Source: DTU019 sp050949825 (GTDB lineage Bacteria > Bacillota > Syntrophomonadia > Syntrophomonadales > Syntrophomonadaceae). From it: a stretch of DNA of 64,000 bases. Below, in pieces: positions 34,791 to 42,531 of this stretch (positions are counted from its first letter, which is position 1; each line of letters opens with the position of its first letter). The stretch lies in assembly GCA_050949825.1 (NCBI GenBank), contig JBMNGL010000007.1, positions 1-64,000 of the forward strand, written 5' to 3'. The translations under genes were made by a program, and so were the position numbers. The notes under the pieces were generated by a model. The model did no database searches and was not told where the DNA came from. It was given only the letters and a program-made list of their open reading frames with translations.

Positions 34791-35030
34791 ATGAAAGGGT
34801 GGGCTATCATTTCCCAGGAATACATTTTACAGGCGTTAACGGATACCCAAAAGAAAATAGAGGGCATAAAAGGCTTTCATATCCCGGTAGTACTACAAAC
34901 TATTGCAGAATATGAAAAAGCAGGGGTTGACGAGTATTTTATCGAACAGCAAAGACTGCAGCTGCAAAAGTTATTTAATATGATCTCTGACCTTCAAGCC
35001 AGGGCTGAACGATTAAAAATGCGTCTGTAA
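34791..35030 (+). CDS. Small helical protein, 79 residues
   Basis: Unknown. Mixed-charge helical protein whose C-terminal half (FIEQQRLQLQKLFNMISDLQARAERLKMRL) can form a coiled coil. The ATG has AGGGA a few bases upstream. It lies between the DUF89 and MBL-fold genes on the same strand, 24 and 59 bases from each, so it is probably in one transcript with them. Confidence 0.6.
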   Translation: MKGWAIISQEYILQALTDTQKKIEGIKGFHIPVVLQTIAEYEKAGVDEYFIEQQRLQLQKLFNMISDLQARAERLKMRL

Positions 35031-35089
35031 TTAATAATCCATTAATGTGGCTGCTTTTTTATGAGCATTTAACCGAGGAGGAGTATTAA

Positions 35090-35923
35090 ATGAAAGTTGG
35101 CATCACTATTCTGGTGGAAAACACCACCCCGGCCCCGGGTTTTCAAGGGGAATATGGCTTTGCCGCCCTGGTCGAAGTTGACGAAAAGAGCTTCTTGTTC
35201 GATACCGGTTCAGCAGATGCAGTCTTTACAAATGCAAAGGCCAAGGGGATAGATCTGGCGCAGGTAAATGATGTGGTGATAAGTCATGGCCATTTTGATC
35301 ATACCGGTGGGTTGCTGGCATTTCTCAAGATGGGCGGACCTAAAAAGGTATATGGCCATGCTAGCCTTTTCATACCCCGATACGTGATGCGGGGCGGAAT
35401 TAAAAAAGAGATCGGCGTCTCCTTCAAACCGCAGGAAATAACGGCTCATGGAGCCGAATTCATTATTACCCATGATTTCACCGCCATTCATCCCCGGGTT
35501 TTTGTGAGCGGCGAGATTCCCCGAATCAGCGATTTCGAAGATGTAGGCGGCAGTTTCTGGATGGATGACGGTGATAAGGATAAATTGTCCCCGGATATGA
35601 TTGCCGATGATATGGCCATGATTATCAACCATCCCCAGGGCTTGATTATCATCAGTGGTTGTGCTCATGCGGGAATAATAAACACCATTGCCTATGCCTG
35701 CCTTAAAACAGGAATAAACAAAGTGCTGGCTTTCATTGGCGGCACCCATTTAATAATGGCATCTGAGCAAAGACTGACGAAGACGGCAGCAGCCCTTAAG
35801 GATTTCGATGTTCAGAAGATTATAGCCTGTCACTGCACCGGTTTTAACGCTTTGGTAAGACTGCGCAACGAACTGGGTGACAGGCTGATCAAGGGCGAGA
35901 CCGCGATGCGCTTTCAGTTCTGA
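35090..35923 (+). CDS. MBL-fold metallohydrolase
   Basis: 277 residues. The metal site is seen as SHGHFDHTGG (HxHxDH) near residue 65; later ligands are in ISGCAHAGIINT near 188 and in IACHCTGF near 245. The overall layout resembles archaeal and clostridial MBL proteins annotated as dihydropterin-ribofuranosyl-aminobenzene phosphate synthase-like, but that activity is not shown for such bacterial proteins. GAGGAGGAG lies upstream of the ATG. The product is cytosolic. Downstream, a remnant of another gene follows at once. Confidence 0.83.
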   Translation: MKVGITILVENTTPAPGFQGEYGFAALVEVDEKSFLFDTGSADAVFTNAKAKGIDLAQVNDVVISHGHFDHTGGLLAFLKMGGPKKVYGHASLFIPRYVMRGGIKKEIGVSFKPQEITAHGAEFIITHDFTAIHPRVFVSGEIPRISDFEDVGGSFWMDDGDKDKLSPDMIADDMAMIINHPQGLIIISGCAHAGIINTIAYACLKTGINKVLAFIGGTHLIMASEQRLTKTAAALKDFDVQKIIACHCTGFNALVRLRNELGDRLIKGETAMRFQF

Positions 35924-35931
35924 TTAATTAA

Positions 35932-36072
35932 ATACAGTGCCTGCTCCAGGAAGCCGCCCCGGGCATTGTTGTAATCAGCACTGAGGATTGTGACTTAGAG
36001 GCCACCATGGCTGCTGACATAGTGGTCAAGCATATTAATGATGCCCTGGACCTGCTCATTAAACCTTTGTGA
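35932..36072 (+). pseudogene. C-terminal remnant of a HAD-type soluble P-type-ATPase-like protein
   Basis: An open frame of 46 codons without a start codon, bounded by TAA at 35929-35931 and TGA at 36070-36072. The translation (QEAAPGIVVISTEDC ... AADIVVKHINDALDLLIKPL) resembles the end of small HAD proteins annotated as soluble P-type ATPases, which end AADVVV..I.DALDLLL.P. The rest of the gene is missing; the MBL-fold gene stops just before it. Called from pattern memory only. Confidence 0.45.
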
Positions 36073-36386
36073 ATCGTGGCACCCGGCGCAGACAGCATAC
36101 TCCGGTCATTTTTCCTCTCCTCACCAACCCCACCTGTTCCTGCAAAAAATGAAAATAGTAGACACTTTTCCTAATCGTGCTGCATTTTTAACAAATTTTT
36201 AACATTAATATGATGCACATTTATATTATAATGAAATAGCTGTTCATTTGACTTATCATGATAGGCTGTCGAATCAATGTACCCTTTTTTAGGTTAATAA
36301 GGTTCTATGACAGTTTGCATGTCAAGATCATAGAGCCGCCCGGGGCGGTTGGCTATAGAGACGCTACAGGGAAGGAGAGAAGGATT
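36073..36386. other. Leader/intergenic region of the hdr-flox cluster
   Basis: 314 bases without a gene. It contains an AT-rich stretch with a TATAAT-like box near 36228, whose -35 is unclear, and two hairpins near the cluster start. The first pairs GGTTCTATGA (36301-36310) with TCATAGAGCC (36328-36337); the second pairs CCGCC (36336-36340) with GGCGG (36344-36348). They lie 40-85 bases before the hdrC start and could form a regulatory leader. They do not match a riboswitch class I know. Confidence 0.45.
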
Positions 36387-36956
36387 ATGAAGGAGGCTGC
36401 AACGCTTATCCCGATGGCCGGCTCAGACCAGGCCATTATAGCGAAGATAGAACATGAAGCCCATACCAGCATCAAGCTATGCTACCAATGCGGCAAATGC
36501 TCAGCGGGCTGTCCGGTTGCTTTTGCCATGGACTATCCGCCGCGGCAAATCATCCGTTTGCTGCAACTGGACCTGGTTCAAGAGGCTTTGCAGGCAGACA
36601 GCATTTGGATCTGTGCGTCATGTGAAACCTGTTCTGCCCGCTGCCCTCGCAATGTGGATATTGCTTCCTTGATGGACGCATTGCGTCGGGAAGCCCTGGC
36701 TGCCGGTAAGGTTACCGACAAGAAAGTGGCGGCATTTAATGAAGGATTCCTGGGTGGAGTTAAAAACTTCGGCCGCTCTTATGAGGCCGGGATACTGCTC
36801 TATCATAACCTTAAAACCGGGCAGTTGTTCAAGGATATGGAACTGGGTCTGCCCATGATGAAGCGCGGCAAGGTGGAGATGCTGCCCCATAAGATCAAGG
36901 GCAGTGATGAAGTAAAGCAGATCTTCGACCGGGTTGCAAAAATGGGGGGTGAATAG
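36387..36956 (+). CDS. hdrC: Heterodisulfide reductase subunit C-like protein
   Basis: 189 residues with two [4Fe-4S] motifs: CYQCGKCSAGCPVAF near residue 32 and CASCETCSARCPRNVD near 73. This is the usual HdrC layout; it passes electrons between HdrA and the HdrB active site. ATG 36387 is chosen because AAGGAGAG lies just upstream and the first FeS motif follows at normal distance; a longer reading from 36258 has no ribosome site. It is the first gene of hdrCBA-floxDCBA, all on one strand with gaps of 30 bases or less or overlaps. Cytosolic. Confidence 0.93.
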   Translation: MKEAATLIPMAGSDQAIIAKIEHEAHTSIKLCYQCGKCSAGCPVAFAMDYPPRQIIRLLQLDLVQEALQADSIWICASCETCSARCPRNVDIASLMDALRREALAAGKVTDKKVAAFNEGFLGGVKNFGRSYEAGILLYHNLKTGQLFKDMELGLPMMKRGKVEMLPHKIKGSDEVKQIFDRVAKMGGE

Positions 36957-36957
36957 C

Positions 36958-38145
36958 ATGGAAATCGGTTATTACCCCGGTTGTTCCGGTGCCGGCAGCG
37001 GTGTGGAGTACAAGCTTTCCACCCTCAAGACGGCGGAAATGTTTGGCGTCAAATTAAGAGAATTGGAAGATTGGAACTGTTGCGGGGCTACCTCGGCACA
37101 CAACACCAATAAGCTCTTGTCCCTGGCTTTACCGGCCCGAAATCTGGCTATTATGGAAAGGATGGATTTGGACACCTTGCTGGCCCCCTGTGCGGCCTGT
37201 TACAACCGCCACCGCGCTTGTGAAGTAGAGGCGCGGGAAAATCCGGCTACCCGTGAACAGATTAAAGCAGCTATTGGCATGGAATTTAACGCTGCCACTA
37301 CCACTGTTTCGGTGCTGGAATGGCTGGTCAAGCAGGTGGGGCTTGAAGCCATTGGCAGCAAGGTAAGCCAACCCTTAAAGGGCATGAAAGCGGCCTGTTA
37401 TTATGGCTGCCTGTTGGTTCGTCCGGTATCCCATACGGGATTTGATGATACCGAAGATCCCCAAACCATGGATCAGATCATGACCACCCTGGGAGCAACC
37501 GTGGTGGATTGGCCCTATAAGACGGAATGCTGTGGAGCGGCTCTGGCTACTTCCCGGCCCGACATTGGCAACAGGATGATCTATGAGGTGATTCGCAATG
37601 CTCAGGCTGCGGGGGCGGAGTGCATTGTGACCGCCTGTCCTTTGTGCATGTTAAACCTGGATATGCGTCAGGCCAAGGTCGAGAAAAACCTGGGCGTAAA
37701 ATTAGCCCTGCCCATTTATTATATTACCGAGATGGTGGCCTTGGCCGGTGGATACAGCCCCTGGGAAATCGGGGTTAATCGTCATTTTGTGGAAGCCCTG
37801 GGCTACCTTGACAGCCTGCCGGCCAAAGCCGCGGCTATGGCGGCAGCGGAAGAAGCCAGGAAACCCCAAAAAGCCCGAGCTGACGATGCTGCTGTCCAAC
37901 CGCCTGATGAAGAGGCGCAACAGAAGAAGATAGATGCCATACTCAAAGCCATATTGAAGAATCCTGATAAAATGGCGGCCAGGATTATTGAAGATGAGGA
38001 GAAAGCCCGGGTCCTGGCGGAAATAATGGGCTCAGATGAGAAGAAGAGCCTTAAAATAGCAGAATTAATGGTTACCAATAAAGACAAGGCTGCCAAGGTG
38101 GCAGATGCTTTTGTCGCCGGGGAGTTAAAGAAACGTGGGAAATGA
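36958..38145 (+). CDS. hdrB: Heterodisulfide reductase subunit B with C-terminal extension
   Basis: 395 residues. Two CCG domains hold the non-cubane [4Fe-4S] clusters that reduce disulfides: Cys9, Cys41-Cys42, Cys78 and Cys81 in the first, and CYYGC, ECCG and CPLC in the second (about 150-245). Normal HdrB proteins end near residue 290-300. Here about 95 more residues follow: a Lys/Ala/Glu-rich linker, then helices (IDAILKAILKNPDKMAARIIEDEEKARVLAEIM ... VADAFVAGELKKRGK). The extension has no cysteines and may be a docking arm. Begins one base after the hdrC stop. The disulfide substrate is unknown; bacteria lack CoM-S-S-CoB. Confidence 0.92.
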   Translation: MEIGYYPGCSGAGSGVEYKLSTLKTAEMFGVKLRELEDWNCCGATSAHNTNKLLSLALPARNLAIMERMDLDTLLAPCAACYNRHRACEVEARENPATREQIKAAIGMEFNAATTTVSVLEWLVKQVGLEAIGSKVSQPLKGMKAACYYGCLLVRPVSHTGFDDTEDPQTMDQIMTTLGATVVDWPYKTECCGAALATSRPDIGNRMIYEVIRNAQAAGAECIVTACPLCMLNLDMRQAKVEKNLGVKLALPIYYITEMVALAGGYSPWEIGVNRHFVEALGYLDSLPAKAAAMAAAEEARKPQKARADDAAVQPPDEEAQQKKIDAILKAILKNPDKMAARIIEDEEKARVLAEIMGSDEKKSLKIAELMVTNKDKAAKVADAFVAGELKKRGK

Positions 38146-38175
38146 TGGCCTCATTTCTACAAGGAGGGTTAGTGG

Positions 38176-40167
38176 ATGAAAAAGCGAGTAGGCGTATTTG
38201 TGTGCCAGTGCGGCACCAATATCGAAGCCAGTGTGGATACAGAAAAGGTGGCCGAATACGCCAGGAATCTGCCCGGTGTGGTTTACTCCACTACGTATAA
38301 GTACATGTGCTCGGACCCAGGGCAGGAAATGATCAGGAATGCCGTCCAGGAACAGCAATTGCAACAGGTGGTAGTGGCCTCCTGCTCACCGCGCATGCAT
38401 GAAAAAACCTTTCGGCGCGCAGTGGAAGCCGGGGGTCTTAATGGCTATATGTTTGAGATGGTCAACATCCGCGAGCAGGATTCATGGGTGCACCAGGACC
38501 GCGGCGAAGCTACCCGCAAGGCCATGGATTTGGTGCGTATGGGTGTCATGAAAGTGCTCAAGAACAAACCGCTGGAAATTACCACCATTCCTATTACCAA
38601 AAAGGCCCTGGTGATCGGAGGAGGCATTGCCGGAATGCAGGCTGCCCTGGATATCGCTGAAGCCGGTTATCCGGTGATTCTGGTGGAAAAGGAGGCCTCC
38701 ATCGGGGGGAAGATGACCCAGATTGATAAAACCTTCCCCACAATGGACTGCGCGGCTTGAATAGGCACCCCCAAGATGGTTGCTGTGGCGCAGCAGCCTA
38801 ACATTGAACTGATGACCTATAGTGAAGTGGTGAAGGTTACCGGGTATATCGGCAATTTCACCGCCACTGTTAAGAAAAAGGCTAAATATGTGGATTGGGA
38901 CCTCTGTACCGGCTGCGGTACCTGCTGGGAAAAATGCCCCAGCAAGAAGATAAAAGATGAGTTTGAAATGGATATGGCCAACCGCACCGCGATCCACAAG
39001 CTGTTCCCGCAGGCAGTGCCGGGCAAGCCCAGGATTGATGCGGCCCATTGCACCAAGTTGACCTCGGGCAAATGCGGCATCTGTGAAAAGCTTTGCCCCA
39101 CCCAGGCGATTCGCTTTGAGGATAAGGATGAACTGGTGGATTTGGAAGTGGGGGCCCTGGTCATGGCCACAGGATATGACTTGATCGACTGGGAAAACCG
39201 TTATGGCGAATATGGCTACGGCAAGTATCCTGATGTCATCACCAGCCTGCAATTTGAAAGGCTGGTCAGCGCCGGCGGTCCTAGCGGCGGCAAGATAAAG
39301 CGCCCTTCAGACGGCAAAGAGCCGCAAAAGGTGGCCTTTATCAAATGCGTCGGTTCCCGTGATGACAGCAAAGGCAAAAGTTATTGCTCGCGGGCTTGCT
39401 GTATGTTTACCGCCAAGCACGCTTACCAGGTTAAAGATAAAATCCCCGGCAGTGAGGCCTATGTGTTTTATATGGATGTGCGCACCGCCGGGAAGAATTA
39501 CGAAGAATTCTACCAGCGGGCTTTAAACGCCGGCGCCAAATACATTCGCGGCCGGGTGAGCAAGATTTACCCCCGTGGGGAGCAGTTGGTGTTGAAGACC
39601 GAAGACACCTTGCTGTGCCGCCCCATGGAAATTGAAGCTGATCTGGTGGTGCTGGCTACCGCTATGGTGCCCACTGCGGACGCTGCCAAGATGGCCAAGA
39701 TGATCGGATTTTCCGTGGACAAAGACGGCTGGTTCCAGGAAGCCCATCCCAAGCTGCAGCCGGTGGAAACCTTTGCTGCCGGGGTGTTTTTAGCCGGAGC
39801 CTGTCAGGGGCCCAAGGACATCCCCGACAGCGTAGCCCAGGCCAGCGCAGCCGCCGTTAAGGTGTGCGGTCTGTTTTCCAAGACCAGGATGGCGGTTGAA
39901 CCCATGACATCAGAGGTTGATGTCAGCAAGTGTTCGGGATGTCAATTATGTGTGCCCATCTGCCCCTACAACGCTATCTCCATGAGGGAGATCCAGGAGC
40001 GCGGCGGACACGGCCACGGACCTTTCATCCGGCAGGTAGCCGATGTCAACAGCAGTCTGTGCCAGGGATGTGGAGCCTGTGTTCCTGCCTGTCGCACTGC
40101 GGCCTTAAACCTGAAAGGGTTTACCGATGAACAATTGGTATCGGAGGTGGATGCACTGTGTCTATAA
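38176..40167 (+). CDS. hdrA: Heterodisulfide reductase subunit A, selenoprotein (UGA = Sec195)
   Basis: 663 residues if UGA at 38758-38760 is read as selenocysteine. The break falls in the block TMDCAA-U-IGTPKM, where HdrA proteins carry Cys (DCAACILTPKM-like); the frame stays open on both sides and both halves align with one HdrA. The FAD site GGGIAGMQAALDIAEAGYPVILVE starts near residue 152. Ferredoxin-like motifs are CTGCGTCWEKCP near 245, CGICEKLCP near 300, CSGCQLCVPICPYNAI near 580 and CQGCGACVPACR near 622. HdrA is the flavin-bifurcating core. Methanocaldococcus HdrA is known to have Sec at the equivalent place. A hairpin follows the UGA. Start supported by AAGGAGGG. It overlaps floxD by ten bases. 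Confidence 0.94.
38778..38798 (+). promoter_or_regulatory. SECIS-like hairpin for hdrA Sec codon
   Basis: GGUUGCUG / CAGCAGCC pair over eight positions with one U-G pair and close on a five-base loop UGGCG. It starts 17 bases after the UGA, inside the coding region, as bacterial SECIS elements do for SelB. Confidence 0.7.
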
Positions 40168-40592
40168 AAGAAGTCGGCTCATGGCAGCCCAAACTCATTG
40201 TCTTTGCCTGTAATTGGTGCAGTTATGCGGCTGCTGACCTGGCCGGACTGAATCACCTGGATTACCCCGCCCAGGTGCGGATTATCAGGACCCCCTGTTC
40301 GGGAAGGATGGATCCGCTGCTGGTCTTAAGGGCTTTTAACCGGGGGGCGGATGGGGTTTTGCTCTCGGGATGACACCCGGGTGAATGCCACTATGGTAGT
40401 GGCAATTACTATAATCGCCGCCGTCATACCATGATGAAGAGCATGATGGAATATATCGGCATTGAACCGGAAAGATACCAGACAGCATGGATTTCAGGCG
40501 CCGAAGGACCCAAGTTTCAGGAGACCATGACCAATTTTGTGGAAGGGGTTAAAAAACTTGGGCCCAACAGAAAGCTGAGGGATGCGCGATGA
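40158..40592 (+). CDS. floxD: FloxD/MvhD-like iron-sulfur subunit, selenoprotein (UGA = Sec72)
   Basis: 144 residues if UGA at 40371-40373 is read as selenocysteine. MvhD-type proteins have the block DGVLLSGCHPGDCHY; here it reads DGVLLSG-U-HPGECHY, so UGA stands at a conserved [2Fe-2S] cysteine position. Other cysteines are in FACNWCSYAA near residue 19 and TPCSGRMD near 47. The subunit links HdrA to an electron donor module; the donor here is the NAD(P)H-flavin module encoded next. Sec at this place is known in VhuD of Methanocaldococcus. GTG 40158 has GGAGGTG eight bases upstream and overlaps the end of hdrA. The stop overlaps the floxC start. Confidence 0.92.
40386..40404 (+). promoter_or_regulatory. 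SECIS-like hairpin for floxD Sec codon
   Basis: TGCCACTA / TAGTGGCA forms a perfect eight-base-pair stem around TGG (or seven pairs with a five-base loop), 12 bases after the UGA and inside the coding region. Spacing and size fit a bacterial SECIS element. Confidence 0.7.
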
Positions 40593-41494
40593 AAGCAATA
40601 AGCGATCAGATAAAAGAAATTGCCGCCAGGCTGCTGGAATCCGGTCAGGTTGATGTCTTCATCGCCTGGGAAGGAGCGGGGCCTGATTATGCCGTGCGCC
40701 CCTACATGGCCAGGAATAAGGCGGATGTGGAGCGTATGGTTTTTAACCAGTATGCTATTCACAATAGCAGCAACTATCTGCTCAAGCTGCGCGATGGCCA
40801 GGAAAAAATCGGCATTGTGGTCAAGGGTTGTGACTCCCGTGGCATTATCCGTCTTTTAGAGGACAACCAGATTAAAAGGGAGCGTTTGTATATCGTGGGG
40901 GTGTGTTGTCCGGGCATGAAAGATCCCCTGCCGGTCTTAAAGGCCCAATCGGGTTTACTGCCGGCGGAGCAGCCGGCCGGCTTAGCGGCCAAGTGCCGCA
41001 ATTGCCTGGTGCCCAACCCGGTCATTTATGATGAACTATTAGGGGAACAACAGCCGCCTCATATGGAAGGCGAACGTTTTCAGCAGGTGCTGGCCCTGGA
41101 AAAAATGTCCGTTGATGAACGTTATCAGTTTTTCGAAAAGGAGTTTTCCAGGTGCATTCGCTGTTACGCCTGCCGCCAGGCCTGCATTGCCTGCGACTGC
41201 CGCACCTGCATTTATGATGAAATGCGTCCGCAGTGGGTGGGCCGGGAAACCAGCACCAGCGACAACATGATGTACCACATGGTTAAGGCTTTGCATATGG
41301 CGGGGCGCTGTATAGAGTGTGGAGAATGCGAGCGGGTCTGCCCGGTTAATATCCCTTTGATGTTGATAAACAATAAGCTGGCCAAGGATGCCAACCATTT
41401 CTTTGGCCCTTATGAAGCGGGCATGAGCTATGTTGAAGGCCAGAAACCAGCCTTGAGTGTCTACCGGGAAGATGATCCCGATGACTTCATATAA
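40589..41494 (+). CDS. floxC: FloxC-like iron-sulfur protein
   Basis: 301 residues. The N-terminal 190 resemble the FrhB-type/CCG-linked flavin-FeS domain (VVKGCDSRGIIRLLEDNQI, GVCCPGMKD, CRNCLVPNPVIYDE). The C-terminal part carries two cluster motifs: CIRCYACRQACIACDCRTC near 189-208 and CIECGECERVCPVNIP near 247-262. The protein carries electrons between the flavin subunit and FloxD/HdrA in the Flox (Flx) module described from Desulfovibrio. The ATG overlaps the floxD stop (ATGA). No ribosome site is needed for coupled translation, though GAGGGA lies near. Confidence 0.87.
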   Translation: MKAISDQIKEIAARLLESGQVDVFIAWEGAGPDYAVRPYMARNKADVERMVFNQYAIHNSSNYLLKLRDGQEKIGIVVKGCDSRGIIRLLEDNQIKRERLYIVGVCCPGMKDPLPVLKAQSGLLPAEQPAGLAAKCRNCLVPNPVIYDELLGEQQPPHMEGERFQQVLALEKMSVDERYQFFEKEFSRCIRCYACRQACIACDCRTCIYDEMRPQWVGRETSTSDNMMYHMVKALHMAGRCIECGECERVCPVNIPLMLINNKLAKDANHFFGPYEAGMSYVEGQKPALSVYREDDPDDFI

Positions 41495-41508
41495 AGGGGG
41501 GGAGCAGC

Positions 41509-42531
41509 ATGAAAATACTGGCGAAAGATAAGGTGGAGGCATTGCTGGACAAATTAAGTCAGCAAGCAGAAGTATTTGCACCCATGACCCTGGAACAGGG
41601 CAGCGGCTTTTATCCCTGGAATGAAGACAGCAAGGCCGGGCAGCGCTTGCTGCTGGATGCTCTTAATGTATATGTATCACCCAAGTATGTGCTGTTTCCA
41701 CAGACCGAAAAGATGTATGATCTGGAACAGAAGCTGCAAGACTTAAACATGGCGGGTACGCATGAAGACAGCAGCGAGCGTATTCTTTTCGGGGTGCGCG
41801 CCTGTGATGCCAGGGCCATACGCAGCCTGGATGATGTTTTCCTCACCCGGGGTTTTGTAGATAGTTTTTATAAAGCCCGGCGTGACCATGTGACCATCAT
41901 AGGCAATGCCTGTTACAATCCGGGACACAATTGTTTTTGTCAAGCTATGGGTGTTCAGATGACTGAACCGGAAACGGATGTCATTATCCGCGATACGGGT
42001 GAGCAAGGTTATATCTGGGAACCTCGCAGTGAAAAAGGCGAAAAGCTGACCACCGCTGTATCAGAATTCCTGCACGATCAAGAGCTTAGTGCTCCTTTAG
42101 CCAGGCCTTTCCCGCTTCAGGTCGATTATGAAGGGGTGGCCGAAAAGCTTCGCGGGATGTTTGAACACCCTATCTGGAAACGCCTGGCCGAGCCCTGTGT
42201 GAACTGCGGGGCCTGCACCTATATCTGCCCCAGTTGCCACTGTTTTGACATTCAGGTCAAGATGTGGGGCGAGGCAGGCTATCGTTTCCGCTGCTGGGAC
42301 TCCTGCATGTATGCCGAGTATACTGCTGAAGCCGGAGGGGGCAATCCGCGTCCCACCGGTGTGGAACGCTTCCGCAACCGCTTTTTGCATAAGCTGGAGT
42401 TCTTCAATGAACGCTATGGCTACTCATTGTGCACCGGCTGTGGGCGTTGTACCGTAGTCTGCCCGACCGGCGTCAATATAACCGACATTATTAAGCAGAT
42501 CAAGGAGGTGGACAGCCGTGTCGGACTGTAA
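41509..42531 (+). CDS. floxB: FloxB-like 4Fe-4S dicluster protein (AsrA-like)
   Basis: 340 residues, similar in layout to anaerobic sulfite reductase subunit A. Two [4Fe-4S] motifs are seen: CVNCGACTYICPSCHCFD near 227-243 and CTGCGRCTVVCPTGVN near 306-320. A Cys-rich block (GVRACDARAI, GNACYNPGHNCFCQ) lies between 88 and 147. The start has GGGGGGAGCAGC upstream. The end overlaps floxA by 14 bases. In Flox modules this protein sits between the NADH:flavin subunit and FloxC. Confidence 0.88.
   Translation: MKILAKDKVEALLDKLSQQAEVFAPMTLEQGSGFYPWNEDSKAGQRLLLDALNVYVSPKYVLFPQTEKMYDLEQKLQDLNMAGTHEDSSERILFGVRACDARAIRSLDDVFLTRGFVDSFYKARRDHVTIIGNACYNPGHNCFCQAMGVQMTEPETDVIIRDTGEQGYIWEPRSEKGEKLTTAVSEFLHDQELSAPLARPFPLQVDYEGVAEKLRGMFEHPIWKRLAEPCVNCGACTYICPSCHCFDIQVKMWGEAGYRFRCWDSCMYAEYTAEAGGGNPRPTGVERFRNRFLHKLEFFNERYGYSLCTGCGRCTVVCPTGVNITDIIKQIKEVDSRVGL

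Noticed and set aside
38776..40167. Separate gene starting at ATG 38776 after the UGA
   Set aside because: No ribosome site before it, it lacks the FAD-binding N-terminus, and it continues one HdrA across the UGA; explained by selenocysteine.
40158..40373. Truncated 71-residue MvhD fragment as a pseudogene
   Set aside because: The frame after the UGA encodes the rest of the family, the UGA replaces a conserved Cys and a SECIS-like hairpin follows.
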